From IMG/VR virus record IMGVR_UViG_3300025646_000094, positions 1 through 42,738 of that record: DNA of 42,738 nucleotides, one strand, 5' to 3'. The notes below the pieces were generated by a model, which had not been told where the DNA came from, searched no databases, and saw only the letters and a program-made list of their open reading frames with translations. Source of the DNA: a virus. Made by a program: the position numbers and the translations under genes. Of this stretch, positions 23,797 to 30,114 are shown piece by piece. Position 1 is the first letter of the stretch, and the number at the start of each line of letters is the position of its first letter.

Positions 23797-24579
23797 ATGC
23801 AAGTACAAAATTCATATTTTTGGTTTAAAGAAGCATTGACACCAGAACAATGTCAAAAGATTATTGATCTTGGTACATCTGAAATAGAACGTATTAAGAA
23901 AGCTGGCGGGTCAGCAGAGGCAACAACGTTTGGCGATAATCATAAACAAGGTTTAGAAAAACTAGGTAAATCAGCAGTACCACAAGCAGATAGAACAATT
24001 GAAGAATTAAAACAAGAAACAGGAAAAGAAGGTAGAGAAATAGAACAAGAAAAATATGTAAGAGATAGTGAAGTTTCTTGGTTAAACGATCAGTGGTTAT
24101 ATGATCTTATACACCCTTTTTTAAGAACAGCAAATGATAAAGCTGGTTGGAAATACGAGTGGGACTTTAGTGAGTCTTTTCAATTTACAAAATATGGTCC
24201 TGGTCAATTTTACGGTTGGCACGCAGATGGAAATAGTTGTCATTTTGGACGATATAAAAGATATATCCCAGGTGTAAGTCCGACAACACCAGAGGGTAAG
24301 ATACCTAGAGGTTATACAGATAACTCCAATATGATTGGTAAGATACGTAAACTATCTATGACAATTAATTTAAATCAACCAGGTGAATATGATGGTGGAA
24401 ATTTAAAGTTTGATTTTGGTCCACACGCTCAAGGAAAACGTTTCCACGAGTGTACAGAGATACGACCACAAGGATCAATCATTGTATTTCCATCATATGT
24501 GTATCATCAAGTAACACCAGTAACAAGAGGAACAAGATATTCATTAGTTTTATGGTCGCTAGGTCAACCTTTTAAGTAA
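23797..24579 (+). CDS. Prolyl-4-hydroxylase-type 2OG-Fe(II) oxygenase (island gene 4)
   Basis: A 260-residue protein of the P4H/PKHD type. It shows FYGWHADG (H142-x-D144), YDGGNLKFDFG (the strand after the metal pair), GSIIVFPSYVYHQVTPVTRG (distal H237) and R247 in GTRYSLVLWSLG, the complete facial triad plus the 2OG-binding Arg. The N-terminal helix (TPEQCQKIIDLG) is also typical of this family. Residues 30-90 are a charged insertion, probably the substrate side. AAGGAG lies before the ATG, one of two strong ribosome sites in the island, so this may be a well-expressed member. Known relatives hydroxylate peptidyl or free amino acids; the substrate here is unknown. Confidence 0.87.
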   Translation: MQVQNSYFWFKEALTPEQCQKIIDLGTSEIERIKKAGGSAEATTFGDNHKQGLEKLGKSAVPQADRTIEELKQETGKEGREIEQEKYVRDSEVSWLNDQWLYDLIHPFLRTANDKAGWKYEWDFSESFQFTKYGPGQFYGWHADGNSCHFGRYKRYIPGVSPTTPEGKIPRGYTDNSNMIGKIRKLSMTINLNQPGEYDGGNLKFDFGPHAQGKRFHECTEIRPQGSIIVFPSYVYHQVTPVTRGTRYSLVLWSLGQPFK

Positions 24580-24610
24580 GACTAAATAAAGATAAACAAG
24601 GAGTAATAAA

Positions 24611-25447
24611 ATGAGTTTGATGAAAAAGTATATTTCAAATTGGGACACACTAACAGAAGAACAAAAGAAAGACGCAGAGGCGAAGTTTAAAGGTAATCCT
24701 GGACTTAATGCTGCTGTGGTTCACCCTGCCGCTAAATTTTTTGAAGAAAATAGATGGGTTAAGATAGATAGATTTATAGATCAAAATATGGCAAATCTAT
24801 TGTATCATCACGTACAGTTAGAAACTGCTCGATTAAATTACTATGATGAAAATGGTATAACATATAATAAAGATATAGACGGTACTTTTGAAGACGAACA
24901 AGCTCCTGGTGACTTTAGTAAGTATGGTGACCCTATCTTTGATACTCTTTTAAGTTTATCTTTAGAACAAATGCAAACTCTTACAGGAAAAGAATTAGTC
25001 CCTACCTATTCTTATCATAGATTATACACAACTGGTACAGAACTCAAAAGACACCAAGATAGACCAAGTTGTGAAATCTCAACTACTCTTTGTTTAGGTT
25101 ATGATGTATCAAACGTTGATACTAGTAAATATCCAGATTGGGATTGGCCAATGTTTGTAAAAGAAAAAAATGGAAAAGAAATTCCTGTTCATATGAAACC
25201 AGGTGATATGATTATCTATCGTGGTTGTGAATTAGAACATTGGAGAGAACCATATTGGGGTAAAAATCACGCACAAGTCTTTTTACATTATAATGAAAAA
25301 GGTGGACAATATGATATACCTTTTGATGGTAGACCAATGTTAGGAATGCCGGCATCATTTAGAGATGAAAAGGCGATTGAAAGAAACGATAATCCAAACG
25401 TAACTGAAAATAAGGTAGTAAATACATCTAAAAAAGTTATCTACTAA
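24611..25447 (+). CDS. 2OG-Fe(II) oxygenase-like protein (island gene 5)
   Basis: A 278-residue protein with H148-x-D150 (ELKRHQDRPSCEISTTLCLG), the turn KPGDMIIYRG before the distal metal His at 210 (CELEHWREPYWG), and a final strand AQVFLHYNEKGG. R212 or a nearby basic residue could bind 2-oxoglutarate; the canonical Arg is less clear than in its neighbours. The N-terminal 100 residues contain a helical FFEENRWVKIDRFIDQNMAN segment typical of phytanoyl/prolyl hydroxylase-like folds. The 40-residue C-terminal tail is charged and likely flexible. The start is supported by AAGGAG (24598-24603) 7 nt upstream of ATG 24611. Confidence 0.78.
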   Translation: MSLMKKYISNWDTLTEEQKKDAEAKFKGNPGLNAAVVHPAAKFFEENRWVKIDRFIDQNMANLLYHHVQLETARLNYYDENGITYNKDIDGTFEDEQAPGDFSKYGDPIFDTLLSLSLEQMQTLTGKELVPTYSYHRLYTTGTELKRHQDRPSCEISTTLCLGYDVSNVDTSKYPDWDWPMFVKEKNGKEIPVHMKPGDMIIYRGCELEHWREPYWGKNHAQVFLHYNEKGGQYDIPFDGRPMLGMPASFRDEKAIERNDNPNVTENKVVNTSKKVIY

Positions 25448-25460
25448 ATTATATTAAATT

Positions 25461-26117
25461 ATGTCAGGTAAAAAAATACAACAATATTGGGACGTAAAAA
25501 TTATCAAAGATAATCCTACGTTTCCTTTTTTAGTGATAGACAATTGGTATACACCAGAAGAAGAAAAAGCCGTTTGGAAAGAATTAGATTTCTTTAGCGC
25601 AACTCCAAAAGAACAAATTGATCGTGCTGAAAATACAATTGTAGCTCGTGATCCAGATGGCAACGCAAAAAGTAAAGCATATAGATTTTACATAGATGGT
25701 TTTTATAATAAACGTAAATTATCCCCTATAATAAACAGTATGTATAAACAAAGAACACCAGAGTTTCACAATATCATAAAAGAATGTATACCATATGCTC
25801 GTAGTTTTTTAGCTTCAAATGAAGATTCAAGTTTAATATCTTATTACGAAGAAAATGACCATTATGAACCTCACCACGATAATTTTGCGTGGACTTGTTT
25901 GGTATGGATGGTAAGAGAACCACGATTATTTAATGGTGGTGATTTTAAGTTAAACGAACCAGATGTAGAAGTTAAATTAAAAAATAATAGAATGATAATT
26001 TTTCCTAGTTGTTTTTTACATAGTGTATCACCTGTAAAATTTCATACACAACCAAAAGAAATTGGTTATGGAAGATATACGATAACACACTTTTATTATT
26101 CAACACCATTAGATTAA
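25461..26117 (+). CDS. 2OG-Fe(II) oxygenase-like protein (island gene 6)
   Basis: A 218-residue oxygenase. H138-x-D140 lies in YYEENDHYEPHHDNFAWTCL, the strand NGGDFKLNEP follows, then NRMIIFPSCFLHSVSPV with distal H187, and R205 in GYGRYTITHFYY. This is the full triad plus 2OG-binding Arg in P4H-like order. The early segment FPFLVIDNWYTPEEEKAVWK is the usual entry strand and helix. It sits two bases before the halogenase start, with no ribosome site for either, so the two are probably translationally coupled. Substrate unknown. Confidence 0.82.
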   Translation: MSGKKIQQYWDVKIIKDNPTFPFLVIDNWYTPEEEKAVWKELDFFSATPKEQIDRAENTIVARDPDGNAKSKAYRFYIDGFYNKRKLSPIINSMYKQRTPEFHNIIKECIPYARSFLASNEDSSLISYYEENDHYEPHHDNFAWTCLVWMVREPRLFNGGDFKLNEPDVEVKLKNNRMIIFPSCFLHSVSPVKFHTQPKEIGYGRYTITHFYYSTPLD

Positions 26118-26119
26118 TT

Positions 26120-27643
26120 ATGAAAACAAATAAGATTATTATAGTAGGTGGTGGTAGCGCTGGTTGGATGGCAGCGGCTACTCTAATATCACAATTTCCA
26201 AATAAAGACATTACTGTTATCGAATCATCAAATGTTCCTACAGTTGGTGTAGGTGAAAGCACCTTAGGTCAAATTAATGACTGGTTAGATTTATTGAATA
26301 TAAAAGATGAAGACTTTATGCCTTATACAGATGCAAGTTATAAGTTAAGTATTCGTTTTGAAGATTTTTATAAAAAAGGTGATGGTGGTTTTCATTATCC
26401 ATTTGGATCTGTAATAGAAAATGAAAAATTAGGTACAAAACAATTATGGTTTTTAAAGAAATACTTACAACCAGAAACTCCTATTACAGATTATGCTAAT
26501 TCAATTTATCAAAATATGGCATTAGTCAATCAAAATGTTTTATTTAAAAATGAAAATAGAGAATTAGAATATTTTGATTTTAAACGTCACGTTGCTTATC
26601 ACTTTGATGCTACTAAATTTGGATTATGGTTAAAAGATCAATATTGTAAACCAAAAGGTGTTAAACACATATTAGAAGATGTAAAAACAATCGAAACAAA
26701 TGAAGATGGTATATTATCTTTAAACAATATACACAAAGCTGATATGTTTATTGATTGTACTGGTTTTAAATCGTTATTACTAGGTGACACACTAAAAGAG
26801 CACTTTAATGACTACTCTAACTTGTTAGTTAACAATAAAGCTTGGGCAACAAGAGTACCGTATAAAGATAAAGAAAACGAATTAGTCCCTTACACAAATT
26901 GTACAGCAATTGAAAATGGTTGGGTGTGGAATATACCAAGTTGGGAACGAATAGGTACAGGTTATGTATATTCTGACAAATATGTAAGTGATGAAGAAGC
27001 GTTAAATGAATTTAAAAGACATTTAGATAAAAAAGGAAGTGACTACTCAAAAAGTGAATTTAAAAATATAAAAATGAGAGTGGGAATACACGATAGATTA
27101 TTTGTAAAAAATGTATGCGCCATCGGTCTATCTGCTGGCTTTATAGAGCCATTAGAGTCAAATGGATTATTAAGTGTACACGAATTTTTAATTAATCTTA
27201 TTAAAATAATGAAGCGAGGAGAAGAAGATACAATAAGTCAATGGGATAGAGATAACTTTAATGTAGCGTGTAAAAGATTTTTTGATGGATTTACAGAATT
27301 TGTTGCAATGCACTATGCGTTATCACATAGAGATGATACAAAATATTGGAAAGATATATCTAATAGGTCTTTTTATGATAATAGACTAGGCGATGAAAAT
27401 ATATACCAAGATGTAATAACAAAGATGGACAAAAATAATTGGATAAATTCACATAGTGGACATCATTGTATAGGAGTAGGATTAAGATATTTTGGTTTTG
27501 ATGTTTTAAAAGATAATTCATCAGAAGATTCAAAAATAAAAATAGGTTTAAGAGAAAAAGAAGTCAATAAATGGAATATTGTTTGTAAAGATAAACCTAA
27601 ATTATTACAATTTTTAAAAGATAACATACATAAAGATGCCTGA
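26120..27643 (+). CDS. Flavin-dependent tryptophan-halogenase-like enzyme
   Basis: A 507-residue protein with the features of the FADH2-dependent halogenase family (PF04820). It has an N-terminal dinucleotide-binding loop GGGSAGW (10-16), the segment VPTVGVGESTLG (39-50), the catalytic lysine in TDASYKLSIRF (K75, equivalent to PrnA K79), the W-x-W-x-I-P signature (268-273) followed by GTGYVYS, and GFIEPLESNGL (340-350), whose E346 matches the PrnA active-site Glu. All key residues are present and length is normal. A related cyanophage enzyme (VirX1) halogenates many aromatic substrates in vitro. No flavin reductase gene is in this window, so reduced flavin must come from elsewhere. The substrate could be a small aromatic or a peptide. 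Overlaps the next gene by 8 nt. Confidence 0.9.
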   Translation: MKTNKIIIVGGGSAGWMAAATLISQFPNKDITVIESSNVPTVGVGESTLGQINDWLDLLNIKDEDFMPYTDASYKLSIRFEDFYKKGDGGFHYPFGSVIENEKLGTKQLWFLKKYLQPETPITDYANSIYQNMALVNQNVLFKNENRELEYFDFKRHVAYHFDATKFGLWLKDQYCKPKGVKHILEDVKTIETNEDGILSLNNIHKADMFIDCTGFKSLLLGDTLKEHFNDYSNLLVNNKAWATRVPYKDKENELVPYTNCTAIENGWVWNIPSWERIGTGYVYSDKYVSDEEALNEFKRHLDKKGSDYSKSEFKNIKMRVGIHDRLFVKNVCAIGLSAGFIEPLESNGLLSVHEFLINLIKIMKRGEEDTISQWDRDNFNVACKRFFDGFTEFVAMHYALSHRDDTKYWKDISNRSFYDNRLGDENIYQDVITKMDKNNWINSHSGHHCIGVGLRYFGFDVLKDNSSEDSKIKIGLREKEVNKWNIVCKDKPKLLQFLKDNIHKDA

Positions 27644-28253
27644 ATTTAAAGTACATAACTTATGGCCTATACCAGTATATGATTCTAAAATACCTGTAAA
27701 ACAGAAATGGAAAGACTTTATTATCAATTTGAAATATGATAGAACACATATTAATAACAGCGACATTTCTAAAGATCGTTACATATTAAATAATATGCCA
27801 GAATTAAAAGCCGAAATCGAAAAACATTGTGAACATTATGTTAGAAAATATTTAACTGTAAAACCTAATACACAATTTTATTTACTAAATTCTTGGAGTA
27901 ATATTCATAATCCTAAAGAATATTCACAAATACATTGTCACGTTAATTCAATTTTAAGTGGTGTATATTATCCTATAATTCCAAAAAATTCAGGTAATCT
28001 ATGTTTTCATAAAGCTTATAATATGAAAAATATAATTGACCAAAATATATTGTTAGAATATGAAGAACTAAATAACATAACAGCACAAAAATATATTTTA
28101 AATGTTGAAGAAGGAAGTATTGTAATGTTCCCATCTCATTTAGATCATAGCGTGGAAAGAAATAATAGTAATGAAAAACGATACTCGATTGCGTTTAACT
28201 TTTATGTTAGAGGTAAATTTGGAAAAGAAGAATACGAACTGGAGATAAAATAA
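27636..28253 (+). CDS. 2OG-Fe(II) oxygenase, PF13759-like (island gene 8)
   Basis: A 205-residue protein with the PF13759/TIGR02466-type pattern. It begins LWPIPVYDSKIP, typical of these phage proteins. The metal pair H100-x-H102 lies in SQIHCHVNSILSGVYY, the distal H171 in GSIVMFPSHLDHSVERN, and R182 in KRYSIAFNFYVRG. The start overlaps the last 8 nt of the halogenase, so translation is likely coupled to it, which makes it the best candidate for a functional partner. Substrate unknown. Confidence 0.82.
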   Translation: MPEFKVHNLWPIPVYDSKIPVKQKWKDFIINLKYDRTHINNSDISKDRYILNNMPELKAEIEKHCEHYVRKYLTVKPNTQFYLLNSWSNIHNPKEYSQIHCHVNSILSGVYYPIIPKNSGNLCFHKAYNMKNIIDQNILLEYEELNNITAQKYILNVEEGSIVMFPSHLDHSVERNNSNEKRYSIAFNFYVRGKFGKEEYELEIK

Positions 28254-28546
28254 TGAGTGAAGATAAAAAAGAAGAAAAGAAATTTGAAGTTGATTATAGT
28301 AATCTAAAACCTTTAGATGTAAAAAAGACAAAGGGTAAATTTAAAACATTTACAAATGGAAGTGTAATACAAGGTACAGAGTTTCAACCATATCTTGGAA
28401 AACCATTGACGATAAATATAGACAAAATACTTTCTGTGTATCCAAGTGAAGATGAGATTGGAACAATGATACACGCCGAACAAAATCAAAGTACCTGGAA
28501 AGTATTAGAAGACTTTGATACAGTTATTAAAAGAATAAATGAATAA
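28253..28546 (+). CDS. Hypothetical protein, 97 aa, inside the oxygenase island
   Basis: Shares one base with the gene before it (ATAATG) and one with the gene after it, so it is translationally coupled on both sides. The N-terminus is Lys/Glu-rich and probably disordered (1-20). The rest has alternating short strands and Gly turns (KFKTFTNGSVIQGTEFQPYL) and an acidic helix at the end (WKVLEDFDTVIKRI). It contains no oxygenase triad and no cysteines. It could be a small adaptor or substrate-presenting factor for the enzymes around it; that is a guess from position only. Confidence 0.65.
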   Translation: MSEDKKEEKKFEVDYSNLKPLDVKKTKGKFKTFTNGSVIQGTEFQPYLGKPLTINIDKILSVYPSEDEIGTMIHAEQNQSTWKVLEDFDTVIKRINE

Positions 28547-29223
28547 TGATTAAATCAGAATATTTTGCATCGCCAGTTTATATAGAAGAAAAACCTGAGT
28601 GGGTAGAAAATTTAGATAAACTCTCCGATCCATATATTAAACAAGCAAGAGATGACCAAGAAGAAAATAATAAAAAAAGATTAGAGATTGGTTATAAAAA
28701 TGATATTGGTATGACTTATCATAGTCACCCTTTAGAACCAGATCCAAACTTTAGATTTTTCCACGATTATGTTGCTCAAAAATCTCGTTGGTGTTTAGAT
28801 GATATGGGTTATGCTATGGATAATTATAGTTTAGTCTATACAGAAAGTTGGGTACAAGAGTTTTCATTTAATGGCGCTGGTCACCACTGGTTCCACACAC
28901 ATAGTAATAATCATATATCTGGTTTCTACTTTTTAAAGGTGAGTGAGAAGACCTCAAGGCCATTTTTTCAGGATCCACGAACAGCACACGTACCACTTAA
29001 ATTAAAAGAAAAAGATTCTACAAAGATTTCAAATGTAAACGATTTAGTTAATTTTAATGTTAAACCAGGAACACTTATGTTGTTTCCAGCGTATATGTCA
29101 CACGCTTATATGGTCGATCACGGTATTGAACCATTTAGATTTATACACATTAATATAAGAGCAGTAGAAAAAGATATTTTATCATCTTTTAGTATGAACT
29201 CATCAAATTTTTCTAATAAATAG
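28546..29223 (+). CDS. 2OG-Fe(II) oxygenase, PF13759-like (island gene 10)
   Basis: A 225-residue protein ending the enzyme island. The pattern HHWFHTHSNNHISGFYFL holds the metal pair H117-x-H119, LMLFPAYMSHAYMVDHG the distal H186, and PFRFIHINIRAV the Arg at 198 expected to bind 2-oxoglutarate. The N-terminal 100 residues are helical and charged, with a conspicuous Tyr/Trp-rich segment (SLVYTESWVQEF) just before the barrel. Overlaps the previous stop by one base. Closest in type to island genes 2 and 8, so these three look like diverged paralogues. Substrate unknown. Confidence 0.82.
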   Translation: MIKSEYFASPVYIEEKPEWVENLDKLSDPYIKQARDDQEENNKKRLEIGYKNDIGMTYHSHPLEPDPNFRFFHDYVAQKSRWCLDDMGYAMDNYSLVYTESWVQEFSFNGAGHHWFHTHSNNHISGFYFLKVSEKTSRPFFQDPRTAHVPLKLKEKDSTKISNVNDLVNFNVKPGTLMLFPAYMSHAYMVDHGIEPFRFIHINIRAVEKDILSSFSMNSSNFSNK

Positions 29224-29237
29224 TAGAAAGGAATATT

Positions 29238-29474
29238 ATGGCAGATAATCAACAACCACAAGACATAGTAACAATTGACGGTAAAGAATACGAGTTAAGT
29301 AAGTTACCATTAGACGTAAGAAATACAATTGTTGCTAGACAAGAAATACAAAGGTCTAAAGTTAGACACGACATTGAACTTGAAAAAATCGAAGTATTAA
29401 CAAATTACTATAATCAAAAGATTAAAGAAGGTTTAGATAAAGTCAATGGCAGCGATAGCAAATCTAAGGATTGA
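29238..29474 (+). CDS. Small coiled-coil protein, DUF6447-like, 78 aa
   Basis: Begins with an acidic/Gln-rich stretch followed by VTIDGKEYELSKLPLDVRNT, the short beta hairpin plus turn that opens DUF6447-type proteins, then a single long helix (about 25-68) with heptad-like spacing and mixed charge. Probably a small structural or chaperone-like protein in the virion pathway. AAAGGAA lies before the ATG. Its 3' end overlaps the start of the next gene by 29 nt in another frame. Family assignment is by eye and moderate. Confidence 0.65.
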   Translation: MADNQQPQDIVTIDGKEYELSKLPLDVRNTIVARQEIQRSKVRHDIELEKIEVLTNYYNQKIKEGLDKVNGSDSKSKD

Positions 29475-29790
29475 TCAGGGCGCAACTTTTTCGTCTGATG
29501 TAACTGTTACAGATACAAACGGTGATGCGTTTGATTTAACTGGCTATACAGCATCAGCGAAGATGGCGAAAGGATACGCTTCTACAAAAACAAGAACACA
29601 AATTACAACGTCAATCGCAAGTGATCCTACAACAGGTGTTGTAACATTATCATTGACTGCAGATCAAACAAATGCACTTGACGCACCCGCTAGATACGTC
29701 TATGACGTAGAAATTACAAGAACATCAGATAGTACCATAACAAGAGTGATTGAGGGTATTATTACAGTTAGTCCATCTGTGACAATTTAA
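29446..29790 (+). CDS. Virion structural protein, 114 aa, Ig-like/beta sandwich
   Basis: A compact beta-rich protein of the type seen near fibre genes in marine T4-like phages: ANLRIDQGATFSSDVTVTD, then AFDLTGYTASAKMAK, then PTTGVVTLSLTADQTNALDA and ARYVYDVEITRTSDSTITRV. This strand order resembles the N-terminal BppU-like baseplate/receptor-binding fold. The start overlaps the previous gene by 29 nt, an unusually long overlap, but the protein pattern begins immediately at this ATG. No enzymatic motif. Confidence 0.72.
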   Translation: MAAIANLRIDQGATFSSDVTVTDTNGDAFDLTGYTASAKMAKGYASTKTRTQITTSIASDPTTGVVTLSLTADQTNALDAPARYVYDVEITRTSDSTITRVIEGIITVSPSVTI

Positions 29791-29809
29791 TTCTTTAGTA
29801 TAGTTTTAT

Positions 29810-29817
29810 TATAAATA
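29810..29817 (+). promoter_or_regulatory. Consensus T4 late promoter
   Basis: Perfect TATAAATA in a 51-nt gap. The leader carries AAGAGAGA (29826-29833) before the ATG at 29842. It drives the second fibre block (29842-34400). Confidence 0.72.
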
Positions 29818-29841
29818 TTACAAAAAAGAGAGATAATATCT

Positions 29842-30102
29842 ATGGTAAAAGCCGTAATTAACAGTTCAGGTGGAGTATCTGCGAAGATCAATAGTACAAC
29901 TTCAGCAGGTCCACAAAAAGTATCTGTACAAACTCCTAGTATATCAACTACGAATAGTTTTAGATCATTAACTGATGTAAACGCTACTTCATTGACGGAC
30001 GGCGCATTGATTCAATATGATGCATCAACTGACAAATTTACAACAAGAAATGAATTAGAAACTACCACAGGAACTATTACGTTCAACGGTGGAAACTTTT
30101 AG
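29842..30102 (+). CDS. Small fibre-associated protein, 86 aa
   Basis: A short Ser/Thr-rich protein: a beta-like N-terminus (VKAVINSSGGVSAKINSTTS), a linker, then a segment FRSLTDVNATSLTDGALIQY resembling attachment segments of phage fibre proteins (DV...LTDGALIQYD...KF), and an ending TFNGGNF. The last residues (TITFNGGNF) resemble the ends of other local fibre proteins. Likely a virion or fibre component; exact function unknown. Followed after 12 nt by the large fibre gene. Confidence 0.65.
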   Translation: MVKAVINSSGGVSAKINSTTSAGPQKVSVQTPSISTTNSFRSLTDVNATSLTDGALIQYDASTDKFTTRNELETTTGTITFNGGNF

Positions 30103-30114
30103 GGGAATTAACAA

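Noticed and set aside
24581-24588. Possible late promoter ACTAAATA before the oxygenase at 24611
   Set aside because: Only six of eight positions match and AT-rich sequence makes such matches common; the gene has a good ribosome site and can be translated from upstream transcripts.
29215-29222. Possible late promoter AATAAATA at the end of the last island oxygenase
   Set aside because: Seven of eight matches, but it lies within the final codons (Ser-Asn-Lys-stop), and the following gene has its own ribosome site. Not distinguishable from coding sequence.
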